A DNA stretch of 64,000 bases from Marsupella aquatica (Eukaryota > Marchantiophyta). The notes below the pieces were generated by a model. The model saw nothing but the letters and a program-made list of their open reading frames with translations, made no database searches and was not told the origin of the DNA. The stretch's first letter is position 1; each line of letters begins with the position of its first letter. The DNA is taken from the NCBI GenBank assembly GCA_973895155.1, contig OZ316891.1, positions 868,001-932,000 of the forward strand, read 5' to 3'. Positions 47,099-57,979 of the stretch are shown here, one piece after another. The translations under genes and the position numbers were made by a program.

Positions 47099-50000
47099 CT
47101 AAAACAACTGCTGGAGGACTTTTTTGCATTCTCTCAAAACATCCACCCGTTTGTGCAACGTCTGTCGCTTCTGAAGGGTGGATGCGTTCTCCTCCATGAG
47201 AGTAGCCATATCCTGACCCATCTGGCCCTTCAAGGTGACACTCCAGAGGCTGCTATGAAGCGCGTTTTCCAGTGCAAATCGGATCTCCAAGGGAATGCCG
47301 TCGGCCATTCGTTTGTACACGACCTTGCAGTACGCTGCCAAGTTCACTTTCATGTCGAAGGCTGACTGATATTCGTTCGACTTATTGAGAACTAACTCTT
47401 CGAAATATATGGGTTCATACCCTTCTACTTTGACCGCACTATATAAAGGAGATCTTGGATTCGATTTGAAATTGGTCACAGCCTCTCTAATCTTCTCAAC
47501 ATTGGCCATGTAGTAATCGTTCATAGTGAAAACATTTGATCGCTCTTTCTGCAGGACACGGGCGACATATTTCCTACACTTGTACTTAGATTTGTCGAGA
47601 ACGTTGCCTGCATCCTGCAATTGAACATATAGTACGTCAAAGTCAGATGCGATAAGGAAAATAAGAAATGCCGATTTGATCTCGATATTTTTTGTGGGTA
47701 GATGTATTGTTCTGGAATTATGGAGACAGATTCTTGAACCTTGCGCGTAGATCATTCACGTGTGATACTTACCACGAATTGCGCATTATCCAAAAAGCAA
47801 ATATCACAGGGTTGCAATCCATAACTTGAAGGACGTACTTGTTTGTATGCCGCGTTTAATTTTGGAAAAGCACTCGTCGAGCTCTCAATGATCTCGAACA
47901 CAAACGTCCTGGCGTACTTATGGGTCTCGGCCACCAGCTCCTCGCACACATCGGCGACCTTGTCAATCTCGTGTCTGACAAGACGTTTCATAAGTGCGGG
48001 GGACTGAAAATTTGGTAGTGTCAATCCTCTCATCTCGCTCATGTCCAACAAGATGTTCATTGTTTTAGTCTCTGTTAATATTTCTTTCATGTTTTCATGC
48101 AAGCTGTCGCTGAACTTCTTGAACATTTCGTCTAGCCTTGCAGGATAATGCATTTCGATTTGGTCTCCGAATTTGTCGTAGTTTCCATTCAGCATCACAT
48201 CCTGCATTAAGCTTTTGTTGCGGTCAACGATATTAAAAAATACAGTAGTCAAATCTTCGCCGCCTAGCACGCTCTGAGGAAGAGCTTCCAGTTCCCTCTT
48301 TCTTTCGAGCAATGCCTTGTTAATCTGCTGTTGAATCCCTGGAAAGAATTAAGGTCCGGCATATGAGATTGTCAGCCATAGAAATATTATACAGCTATTT
48401 ATAGTCTCGCTCGTGCGGCTTGGCCAGTAACTAAGAACTGTCTTGCTGTACTAGGATATTGGACAAATGATCTTGTAACTGAGCGTGTCCAGATCGAATG
48501 GTGTAATTCCTCATCTACTCCAGCAACAGATACAACGCAGGTCAGATCTACATATCGTTATAGCGAGGACCCTGCTCAATTCTACTGTAGTTCTCTATCA
48601 AATGCCGCAGGCCAGATGTCCATGGCGTTCGCCATCAATCAGTCCCTCTCACACTGACAAGATATTGGAACAGTTCGTGATCCAGTATGATGTGGGGCTA
48701 GCTGGCTAGCTACAGTTAGCTGGTTCTTAACTTTAGTTGTAGGTGTTGATTAGTGCATTTCTCCGGCTAAGAAGTTCTCACCTGGTAGGCTAAAGCGAAT
48801 GATGTTCGCTTGAATTTGTGTGAGACGTTCGGCCAAGGATGGGATCCCCACAGAGCTTTTGTGGAGCTTCGAGAGAGAAGGATGTGTTTCGAAAAGCTTT
48901 CTCTCCTGCTCTCGCGCTTCCTCATGAGATGCATCGCTGTCTGTTTGGTTCCTGCAGCGTAAAACAGCCCAAGTTGTTTGCCTTACGAGGACAGACTCAA
49001 ATTCATCTCAAGCAACTTGAGAGATCCGATGACTGTTCTGCCAGCATGCCCTACGAGCTTATTGAATTCCTAGGTATTCATGCGGCCACATCGTACAGTC
49101 TTAATTCATCAATTATATATGCTATTTTGAGTTGCAAGCTTACGAAAAAATAAATAGTTGTACATGAGCACTCTTTTTCTTTGCAGTACACATTTGTTAT
49201 CAGTTGTAGGAAGATTTATGAAAAGAGTAACTCGATATGCATGTCACCAATTAATTTGAGTCGGACGACACCCAAATGCTGACGCACTATATAGGTTATA
49301 GGTAACTTAATTTTATGCTCATATATTCCACCGAGGCAATGAAATCAGAGAGACTTACCGCATTCGCTACCCATTAACTATACCGATGGAACAACCAATA
49401 TATGATCCGAAAGACTTACCGCACACAAATGTACCCTAGACCGATGTTGACATCATCCGTTGTCACTTTCTCGTAAACGTGGTCGGGGGCTTGATCCACT
49501 TTGGTCACCACAGCCAACGTTCTCTGACCTTTCTTATCCGCCTCTTGCGACATCCTGATCGATTCGCATGTGGAAAAGTCCACAGTTGCCGATAGTACAT
49601 TCAGTATCACCGTTTCTTTTGGTTTCACGTACTTCTGAATCATTGCCTTAATCTGATCGTAGATGTCATCTGGCTGCCCGTGGACTGGTACTCGGGTGAT
49701 ACCTGCGTTTTTATCCATCCATCCTGCAAGTTAGTTCATTTCGACAGTATAGCTACGATTAAGCATTTTAAGCCAGTTGCCTAGCTCGAATCCCGGTAAA
49801 AGAAACCGAATTTGACCATAGAGCCTCAACTCGTTAAGACCATCCAACGTTTTACCCGAACGCAACTTGTCAAACTTTTTGATGTCAAGAAAAGTAACTC
49901 CTGCACTTCATGTCTTCTAGCTAGGAATGAAGTGCTGTATATAGACCTTTAGGTAGGCTAGCCAGATGCGCATTCATAACCTTCTGCTACAAGTCAATTA

Positions 50001-50491
50001 ATATGGACCATGTAACCCGATTCATGTAGATCAATACATATGTAATTAAATGGACCTGGGAGATCAATCATCGTGAGGTCAGGCGCGTCTGGCTTTCGTA
50101 TGTGCAGAGAAATTTTTCCATCGGTAAGAACGCCTTTTCCAGTGCCGGCCAGGGCATTTGTCGCAGCATCTACCTGCTCCTTGATCTGATCTTCTCTTAT
50201 AGCTCTAGCTTCAATGTCCTTGTACGAGATGGTAATCGAGCTCTCTTCGGAATCAGGACATCTCTCCAATCGGAGTACAAGGGGAACTCTGGTGGCGATA
50301 CCCTGTCCCCTGGGTAAGTTGATCGTGGCAAGCGATTCCAGAACAGAAGACTTGCCACTGGACTGATCCCCCACAACAACTATGCTGGGGAGAGGAATGC
50401 CCTCGCTGGTGACCTTCAGATTTCGCAGCTTGTCCACGGCATCAAGAAGAGGGCGGATGTTTCTATCGAACTTTTCGCTAAGGTCCGCCAT
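47099..50491 (-). CDS. DRP4: DRP4/Mx-like dynamin-related GTPase, copy 1
   Basis: Five minus-strand exons (50491-50056, 49702-49420, 48951-48782, 48338-47839, 47614-47099) join in consistent phase to give 634 residues. The GTPase domain has the P-loop GDQSSGKS (41-48), switch I around GIATRVPL, DLPG with GITRVPVHGQP, TKVD and the LGYICVRNQ block. A stalk of long helices follows (IDKVADVCEEL..., MNDYYMANVEKIRE...). The C-terminal GTPase effector helix region includes SAFDMKVNLAAYCKVVYKRMAD. There is no PH or Pro-rich domain, and the length is close to animal Mx proteins. This places it in the plant DRP4 group, the Mx-like dynamins, whose role is poorly known. Upstream repeats and a TATA element (50833-50840) suggest a minus-strand promoter. 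A paralogue with the same exon architecture lies 7.5 kb away. Confidence 0.93.
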
Positions 50492-50832
50492 AATTCTGGC
50501 TGAAACAGCGAATTGAAGTGCTTCCGATCCACGTTGTCGTTCAGGAAGCGATTGAACTCACCAACAATTGAAATAGACGTGGTCAGGATCGAGCTTCTGA
50601 AATCTTTCAATTACGGTAGAGTTTCGATGTGCCAAACTAGACAGCACAGCGGAGTGCTCTATCTTAAGTCGTAAGATCCACAGGGATATCTATAGCGGAC
50701 AAAGATGCAGAATGTAAGGATGACAGACTAGCGAATTTTCCTGCCTGATCATGAATTGTGAGCATGAATTGTGAGCTTCTCGAGGTTGAGAAGTGCAGGA
50801 TACCCTAAGTCCAGTTTTTACTTTGCCATGCC

Positions 50833-50840
50833 ATTATATA
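50833..50840 (-). promoter_or_regulatory. Possible TATA box of dynamin copy 1
   Basis: TATATAAT on the minus strand, about 345 bases before the ATG. The copy-2 gene has TATAAAA at a similar distance. The sequence TATATAGGTCACTAGGAATT is itself part of the tandem promoter repeat. Confidence 0.35.
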
Positions 50841-50841
50841 G

Positions 50842-51300
50842 GTCACTAGGAATTCGAGAGTGTTCTCTAGGGTCGATCTGTACACCAACTGGTTCCTTTG
50901 CAGCCACGGAGTAAAATTGAAAGACTGAACACCAGAAGTTCAGCGCATCGTTGTCCAGATCAGGAATTTGAGAGTGTTCTTGATCGGTATACCAACAGTG
51001 AGTTTTCAGTGACGAAGTGGAATTCCCAACACCGTGAACTCTCGACGGTGATAAGTTCGGAATACTGCATGACGTCCAGCTTTTAGTGTGTACGGACTAA
51101 TGGTTGGAGAGGGTTTCTCAGTATATCAACAGGTTCTGATCCGTGAAATGGAATTTCAAACACCGTGAAGCTGATACGTCGGAATACCCGACGTCCACGT
51201 TTCAGTCTACGTACCGTTATACAGACCAAGAATTTGCGAGTGTTCTGATCAGTATATCAACAGGTGAGTTTTTAGTGACGAAGTAGAATTCAAAGCATCG
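50842..51300. repeat. Degenerate tandem repeats in the upstream region of dynamin copy 1
   Basis: Four diverged copies begin near 50848, 50961, 51101 and 51228. Shared blocks are AGGAATTTGAGAGTGTTCTTGATC, GGTATACCAACAG(GTGAGTTTT), GACGAAGTGGAATTC and AACACCGTGAA. Unit length varies from 113 to 140 bases. Each unit includes a GTTATACAGACC/TATATAGGTC-like element, so TATA-like motifs are multiplied with it. Confidence 0.65.
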
Positions 51301-51339
51301 TAATATAAGAAAGCTGTCATTCTGTTCTCAAACAGTAAT

Positions 51340-51500
51340 ACGCTAAAAGCAATTATATTGAGTTTGCACTAAAAATTGAAAATACTGTTTGATACACTAG
51401 AAACAATAATACGCTAAAAGCAAACTATTTGAGCTCGCACGAAATATTTCTAACCAGTTCCCCATTGAGCTCGCACGAACTTTGAGCTCGCCTGTCAACA
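51340..51500. repeat. Short direct repeats (CAATAATACGCTAAAAGCAA)
   Basis: AACAGTAATACGCTAAAAGCAA at about 51333 and AACAATAATACGCTAAAAGC at about 51402, and TGAGCTCGCACGAA twice (about 51430 and 51465), form two interleaved short direct repeats. Confidence 0.55.
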
Positions 51501-51813
51501 ACGACGCAAAGGTTCAGTTCGTGAATGGAGCACTCTTTTGCCATCGTGTATCACGATTTCTAGTTTACGAGATGGAATTTATTTGCCCAGGAAAATATTG
51601 TCTCGTGTAAGTTGAAGATGACAAACGCGCGGGTGGATCTGGGCAGCAAGGATGTCCAGCCTAATGAGCGTACTCAAACTGGGATAAGTGTTTTGCCGGG
51701 GATTGAACTTCTATCACACATTTCTGCACGAAGTCATGGAAAGTTGGATATTGGAGACATATTGGCCGGTACACAAAGATCGCTTACATTCATTTTCGCC
51801 TAGACGATGGTAT

Positions 51814-51818
51814 ATAAC
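51814..51818. other. Target-site duplication, left copy
   Basis: ATAAC directly before the 5' LTR, repeated directly after the 3' LTR at 57758-57762. Confidence 0.9.
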
Positions 51819-52096
51819 TGTTGGAAATAAGGACAAACTGTCCTTATTGGACTCCCTTATTACTCGCTGTTAATTAGATAGTTGCTAACTGTAATTAGGT
51901 AGAGATTAATAGTTGCCGTTAGGAATACCGGTGATCTGCGTTGCCACTTGTCTTACATTACATTTACTTAGTGGGTAGGCCGTTTCTCCTGGCACGCTTG
52001 TGCCCGTTGCCTTCTGGGCCTGCCCCTCTCCGTTCCTCTGTGTATATTACTTCCCCCATTCGGGAAGACTAATTAAGTTTTACAGAAATTTTCACA
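51819..52096 (+). repeat. 5' LTR of the copia element
   Basis: 278 bases, TGTTGGAAATAAGG to TTTTCACA. It contains TGTGTATATTACTTCC, a likely TATA region, about 55 bases before its end. Confidence 0.95.
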
Positions 52097-52110
52097 TGGT
52101 ATCAGAGCAG
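52097..52110 (+). other. Primer-binding site for initiator tRNA-Met
   Basis: TGGTATCAGAGCAG directly abuts the 5' LTR. The first 12 bases match the complement of the 3' end of plant initiator tRNA-Met, the usual primer of copia elements. Confidence 0.93.
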
Positions 52111-52148
52111 AGTAATTCTTAGAGTCCTCGCACAGCAAGGAACTCACC

Positions 52149-55100
52149 ATGTCTTCTTCCGATGCTACGAAGATTTCATTCTCTGATAGCGATAAGGTAG
52201 TGGGTAATCAGAATTACACCATCTGGGCATTTCACGTCGAACAGATCCTCAGAGAGAAGGATCTATGGTACATTGTTGATCCAGCTGCTGTCCAGGCCAC
52301 GTCTCAGACGTCACCTGGAGGCAGCGGACCACCAAGCACTGGCGGACCCTCTTCCACTGGCGGAGCTTCATCCACTTCGGGATCAACTGTTGGTGGCACT
52401 GGAACTACTCCATCAAGCAGTGGAGGGACCGTTGGCACTAGTTCTGGCACGACTCCAGGATCTGGCACCACCGGTCCCCTCACTCACGCTGGAGTCACGG
52501 CCACTGTTCACCCCGACACACAGAAGCACAAGGAACGGGTAATTATAATACTCACCAAAACTGTCACTGCCTCCATCTTTCCCATTGTCAGTAGGATACG
52601 CACTGACCCTGCCAAGCTATGCGCCACGCTCAAGAAGAAGTACGAATCCTCTGCCATTCAACGCAAGCTAGACCTCAAGACAACTCTCATTGAGCTCAAG
52701 CTGTCTGAAGGAGCATCGATTGAAGACTACCTCAAAAGGGTGGAACATCACGTGATGGAGCTAGCCTCAATCGGAGAAGAAATTCCCGATAAGGAGCTCA
52801 TTCAGATTGTTTTGAGGAATCTCCCTGATAGTTGGTCGTCGTTTATATCTGTGTATGGAGTAATGTACTTGAAGGACACACAAGCTACGTTTGCAGATCT
52901 CGAGGAGTACCTGCAAGCGGAGGAATTTCATCGCAGAATCCGCAATGGAGAGCCCAAGGAGCAATCGCTCATTGCAGCAACATATGATCATCGACGAGAT
53001 GGCGGCAGAGGAGGCCGTGGCCGAGGCCATGGCCGGTTCAATCGGTGGGGCCCTCGACGCGTCGACCCTGGCAGACGAGACCCTGGCAGGCCAGCCCCTG
53101 ACAGGAGAGGGGATGCGTGCAACTACTGCGGGAAGAGAGGACACTGGGAACCAGACTGCTTTGAGAAACTTGCTCACGTTGAGATGAAGTCCATGAGTGG
53201 AGCCCAGATGCGGGAGCTCTCACAGAGCATCAAGGACATAAAGGGTCTTGGTCCTAAGTCCTTCTTTGCTGTCCAGGGCGACATCGGGGATAGTAGCCCT
53301 GACAAAGCTGATGGCGGTGGTGAAGATCTAACGGCTCTTACTGTAGAAGCCATGCTTAGCGAGTTTGAAAAAAGTAGTTCAAACAATCAGACTTGGATTT
53401 TGGATAGTGGAGCTTCAGCCCACATTAGTCACGATAAGACTAGCTTTGCTTCACTTAGCAGCACTCCATCCACCTCAAACGTCCTGACCGCCAATGGCTC
53501 TAAAATGCCTATCTCAGGATCCGGATGTATTTCTCTTTCAAAGAATAAAACCATCTCTGATGTTCTTTACGTGCCGAGTGTTACCAGAAAATTTAATCTG
53601 ATCTCAGTCGGAAAGCTCACCGACCAGGGACATAATGTCCTATTCAATTCCACACATTGCTATGTCTTAGATAAGCATTCTCCATTCATTGTCAGACTCA
53701 GAGGTACAAGGGATCCATCCAGTAAGCTGTATAAGCTCCAGGCCCCGTCTATGTCACCGATCAAGCAAGGCTCGGCTCAACTCAACAAAAATTTTATTCT
53801 CCACCCAAAGGTAGCGACTCAGTGCAACCGTGCTGAACCTCGACTATCTCAACATGATCTTTGGCACCAGCGTCTAGGCCACTCGAGCTCTCAGCGCATT
53901 ACGTACATGACTCGCAACAAACTCATTGTTGGGGCTCCTCTACTCGCGCTCTCCACGGATGTTTGTGACACCTGCGTACAGGGGAAGCAAACTCGACAAC
54001 GAATCCCTAAGGCCACCTTCAGAGCAACACGGCCTCTGGAGTTAGTTCATTCTGATCTTTGCGGGCCTCTCCCTGTCTCATCTATTTCCGGAGCCAGGTA
54101 TGTTATCACATTTACTGATGACTACTCTCGTTATACCTGGGTCTACTTTCTGAAGTATAAGAGTCAAGCTCTTGATACATTTAAAGTCTTCAAGCAACGA
54201 ATTGAGACGTCACTCGGGTGCAAATTATCCTGCCTTCGCAGTGATAGAGGAGGAGAATACACGTCTGAATTATTTCGTTCTTTTTGCGATCTACATGGCA
54301 TCACTCGCCAGCTCACTGTAGCTCGAACACCTCATCAAAATGGAGTGGCCGAGAGAAAAAATAGAACCCTGCTTGAAATGGTCCGTAGTCTATCACTTGG
54401 GTCTAATGCCCTTGCCATTCTCTGGGCGGAAATATTACAAACGGCCAACTACATCAACAATCGATGCAGTACTAGGGCTCTTAATCTGTCCACTCCGTTT
54501 GAATGTCTCACTCTGACCAAACCAGATGTAAGTCATTTCAGAATTATTGGTAGCACTGCTCATGTCCATATCCCCAAAGAAATGCGCAACAAGCTGGGAT
54601 CCAAGTCTATAAAGTGCGTACTCATAGGATATGACGAACAGAGTAAGGCCTATCGCTGCTTCAATCCTTCCACTCGTCAGATACTTGTCTCAAGAGACGT
54701 CATTATTGATGAGGCCACTCCAGGGGGCTTCTCCCGATCAGTCAGTGAGAATAGAGAGAGTCTGTATGACTTGGTCTCATCTGCCGACATTGGTTCAAGC
54801 TTGTCCCATGTGGACACTATTGTCTCTCACACTACTAACGACTCTGATTCAACTGCTGCTGCTGATTCTACCACGTCAATACAAGATACCCCTTTAGAGG
54901 AGGTCTCTCAGGAACTCGATAACATACCCCTAGAGGTCTCTCAGGAACCTGCTACGACTCCTTCTGACTCAGAAATAAGCCATCCACCGGCTCATGAGTC
55001 TCGCCCGGTTCGCCGTGCACGTCAAAGAAGTCTCCAGCGAAGTCTTGAGAGAACTCGGCCCCCATCCGGGAGAATCACTTCACTTCCCTACAAATATTCA

Positions 55101-55646
55101 GATTTCCATATTTACTTGTCCACTGAGCATGCTAACGACTGTCTTGCCATGTTAGCTGACTCGGCTAATGACATCCAGCTTAGCGACGCATTGGTTGACC
55201 CGCGCTGGGTAGCTGCCATGCAACTAGAACTCCTTGCTCATGAGAAGAATGGAACCTGGGAGCTAGTTGAGCTTCCCCCGGGCGAGAAAGCACTGTCAGC
55301 TAGGTGGGTGCTTCGAGAAAAGATCGACCATGCTGGCAAAACCAAGTTCAAGGCACGAGTGGTAGCACGTGGAAATGAGCAAGTTGAAGGCCTAGACTAT
55401 GAAGAGACGTTCGCCCCGGTAGTCCGATGGTCAACAGTTCGCATCATCGTTGCTCTGGCTGCTATGTTCGGATGGCCACTGTTTCACATGGACGTAGTGA
55501 TGGCATTTCTCAATAGCATGCTTAAAGAAACCATCTACATGAGACAGCGCGCCCCCGGGGTTTCTCAAACAGGGACAACGCGTGCTAGTGTGCAGATTGA
55601 GACGCTCAATTTATGGGCTCAAGCAAAGTCCCAGGGCATGGTATGA
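52149..55646 (+). pseudogene. Copia gag-pol, first segment (gag, protease, integrase, start of RT)
   Basis: 1165 codons from ATG 52149. The Gag N-terminus (NYTIWAFHVEQIL) is followed by an unusual Gly/Ser/Thr/Pro-rich insert at residues 51-118, then the UBN2-type Gag core (KLDLKTTLIELKLSEGASIEDYL). The CCHC zinc knuckle starts at residue 324 (CNYCGKRGHWEPDC). Protease has the active site ILDSGASAHI (Asp419). Integrase has the HHCC finger (HQRLGH...CDTCVQGK) and a complete catalytic triad Asp636, Asp699, Glu735 (D,D-35-E). Reverse transcriptase begins near residue 1020 and reaches the first catalytic aspartate region (FHMDVVMAFLN). At about 55552-55560, a C5G4 run, the frame is lost by one extra base and the product ends in unrelated sequence at 55646. 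The reading continues in the frame called separately. Confidence 0.93.
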
Positions 55647-56490
55647 AGAAGTTGATTCCTTCTTAAGATCAGTCGGCTGTGTGCGAAGTTCGCTAGATCC
55701 CAATCTCTACTTTAAGCAAGAGGGAGACAAGACAGCCATCGTTCTACTCTTTGTAGACGACTTGCTGATCACCGGTAGCGGCTCAAAACTCATTGCCGAA
55801 CTCAAACATCAACTACAGTCCAAGTATGAGATGAAAGACCTTGGCACTGCCAAACGCTACTTGGGAGTCGACTTTCACAACTCAGAAAAGGGAATTCTTC
55901 TGCACCAGCAACCTTATGCTAATCAACTGGTGCTCGACCTTGGAATGGAGAACTGTCGCCCAGTCTCTACTCCACTTCCTGAGAGCTTGGAGTTATCTTC
56001 TGAAACTAGCACTCCAGATATAGATGTCACGACCTATTGCAGACTAGTTGGCAAGCTAATCTATCTTACTCACACCAGACCTGATCTCTCTTTTGCCGTA
56101 GGACTAGTAAGCAGGTTTATGAGCCAACCTCAACAAGCACACTATGACACAGCTGTGCACATCGTAAGGTACATCAAAGGCACCACCGACTATGGAGTCT
56201 TCTATAAAAAAGGAGGGGAGCTGGATCTACAAGGGTACACTGACTCCGATTGGGGTAATTCTTGTCCCGACACTCGAAGGTCAACAGGAGGATACATTTA
56301 CCAGATAGCAGGGGGACCGGTGACCTGGAGTAGTAAGCGTCAGCCAACAGTATCTCGCTCCACCACTGAAGCTGAATATCGAGCCTTGTCGGACGGAGCC
56401 CAAGAAGGAGTCTATCTGAAACGTCTAGTAGAGGAACTACAGCAGCATGCGATCAGTCCCACAACCTCAAATGTAAAAATGCAGACATAG
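55561..56490 (+). pseudogene. Copia pol, second segment (rest of RT and first part of RNase H)
   Basis: After the frameshift near 55557 the reverse transcriptase continues. Seen are VCRLRRSIYGLKQSPRAWYE, the active-site box LLFVDDLLITG, YLGVDF and VGKLIYLTHTRPDLSFAVG. RNase H starts with GYTDSDWGNSCPDTRRSTGG and continues TTEAEYRALSDGAQE. The frame ends at the stop 56488-56490, caused by a missing base in the A-run at 56475-56479. Its first ATG (55582) is not a true start. Confidence 0.9.
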
Positions 56491-56807
56491 CACATGATCT
56501 GAGGGAGTCATCCATTCCCACTCAACAGGATTTACACATACATTGTGATAACATGAGCTCCATCAAGCTTGCGAAGAACGCAGTATTTCATGCGAGGACG
56601 AAGCATCTCGAAATACACCATCACTTTATCAGGGAGAGAGTACTTGACGGAGAAATCTCTGTTCAACATATCAAGTCTGAAGACCAGGTCGCTGACATAC
56701 TCACAAAGGTGCTCTCGAAGGTCAAGTTCGACAAAAATCGAGATTACTTAGGGATGAAATCCCTGACTCAACTTGAGTCAGCTGGATCCTCGTCCTTACG
56801 ACGGTAG
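56480..56807 (+). pseudogene. Copia pol, third segment (end of RNase H)
   Basis: The remaining RNase H sequence lies in a third frame: HIHCDNMSSIKLAKN, HARTKHLEIHHHFIRE and KSEDQVADILTK, ending at TAG 56805-56807. These are the normal C-terminal blocks of copia pol, so nothing appears to be missing except the single base. Confidence 0.9.
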
Positions 56808-56868
56808 TCACATCTTTTTACAGCATCTACTTCAGATCATTCTCTCCTAGACCTAACAAACGAGAATG

Positions 56869-57387
56869 TCAGCGAAATCTACCTACATCGCGATCTATGT
56901 ACGCCTCCGCTTCCTGCCTAGTCCTAAAGGATTTGAATTTATTCCCACGAAATCCATTCACTAGGGGCTCTACCTCATCCCAGGACGTGTATATCCCTGG
57001 GCGCCTCCCCCGTGCCACGGCATAGTATCTCCGCGGCATCTCAACTGCGCCAGCATGTAACTGCACTGATAGCGGCTCAACATCGACATTCACCATTGGT
57101 GATCGCTTCAGAAGATCACTTGGTGGCACTTCTGTAAGCTGTCGACCATTATCTTCTCCATGCTGTTCACTAATCACGCCCCCGATCACACTGTCTCTGG
57201 AGCATTGTGCCCTTGGCACATCTTGGATTACTGATTCCGCTGCCAGGACCAGTTCTGTCTCGGGTCCTGCATTACGGTTGCCCCTTAACGTATCACATAG
57301 AAATCGTGCTACTGCTGATATGAACCCCAGCATCGCTAGGAGTAAACACAACGCTGATTCCCGCAAAGAGGCTTCTTCCTGCGCCAT
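56869..57387 (-). CDS. Antisense ORF inside copia with RNase H1 hybrid-binding-like domain
   Basis: 172 codons on the strand opposite to pol, between the end of pol (56807) and the polypurine tract. Residues about 11-31 form a hydrophobic segment (SALCLLLAMLGFISAVARFL), a possible membrane anchor or signal. Residues 32-117 are low-complexity and polar. Residues about 120-164 read RRYYAVARGRRPGIYTSWDE, VNGFRGNKFKSF and EAEAYI. This is the pattern of the small hybrid-binding domain at the N-terminus of eukaryotic RNase H1 (Y.V..G...GIY.SW.E....V.GF.G..FK.F.T..EAE.Y), also called the Caulimovirus VI N-domain. In known proteins it binds RNA/DNA hybrids or double-stranded RNA. No RNase H catalytic part accompanies it here. 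The ATG lies in a good context (GAGAAATGGCG). The frame is intact while pol is broken. Host-gene capture is an alternative to an element-encoded function. The domain call is from pattern only. Confidence 0.65.
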   Translation of the reverse strand: MAQEEASLRESALCLLLAMLGFISAVARFLCDTLRGNRNAGPETELVLAAESVIQDVPRAQCSRDSVIGGVISEQHGEDNGRQLTEVPPSDLLKRSPMVNVDVEPLSVQLHAGAVEMPRRYYAVARGRRPGIYTSWDEVEPLVNGFRGNKFKSFRTRQEAEAYIDRDVGRFR

Positions 57388-57470
57388 TTCTCGTAAGAAA
57401 CGTAATAGTGTGCCCCGTGGAGCTACGCTGTCTCTCCCTTGTATCTGTCTCTGACCAGCGAAATGCGGTC

Positions 57471-57479
57471 GAGAGGAGG
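57471..57479 (+). other. Polypurine tract of the copia element
   Basis: GAGAGGAGG directly before the 3' LTR, in the usual position to prime plus-strand synthesis. Confidence 0.85.
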
Positions 57480-57757
57480 TGTTGGAAATAAGGACAAACT
57501 GTCCTTATTGGACTCCCTTATTACTCGCTGTTAATTAGATAGTTGCTAACTGTAATTAGGTAGAGATTAATAGTTGCCATTAGGAATACCGGTGATCTGC
57601 TTTGCCACTTGTCTTACATTACATTTACTTAGTGGGTAGGCCGTTTCTCCTGGCACGCTTGTGCCCGTTGCCTTCTGGGCCTGCCCCTCTCCGTTCCTCT
57701 GTGTATATTACTTCCCCCATTCGGGAAGACTAATTAAGTTTTACAGAAACTTCCACA
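57480..57757 (+). repeat. 3' LTR of the copia element
   Basis: 278 bases, four differences from the 5' LTR (two in the middle third: GCCATTAGG and CTGCTTTGCC; two in the last eleven bases). Confidence 0.95.
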
Positions 57758-57762
57758 ATAAC
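57758..57762. other. Target-site duplication, right copy
   Basis: ATAAC after the 3' LTR, matching 51814-51818. Confidence 0.9.
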
Positions 57763-57979
57763 ATGCATATTTCCGTAAGCCAGTTCTATGTTCTGCGCGA
57801 AAAGTTTGGTTCAAAGCCCCGTCTGCTAGTCTGACGGTACAGGGCTGATGAACAGCCTAAATACTACACATGGAAACTACCACCTGCTATTAAACAGGCT
57901 AGGGAACACATCGATAACTATACTACCTCGATCACTAGATGAGTTCAAGTTCCACATATTTCTGGTTCTCAGGTGGCAC

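Larger units (their letters stand above)
51819..57757 (+). mobile_element. Ty1/copia LTR retrotransposon, nearly complete
   Basis: The 5.94-kb element is bounded by 278-base LTRs (51819-52096 and 57480-57757) beginning TGTTGG and ending CA, and by a five-base target duplication ATAAC (51814-51818 and 57758-57762). I count four differences between the LTRs, about 98.6% identity, so the insertion is recent. After the 5' LTR comes a primer site for initiator tRNA-Met, then gag, protease, integrase, reverse transcriptase and RNase H in that order, which is the copia order. An extra antisense open frame lies between pol and the polypurine tract. Two single-base indels interrupt pol. It sits in the 3' flank of dynamin copy 2. 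Confidence 0.95.
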
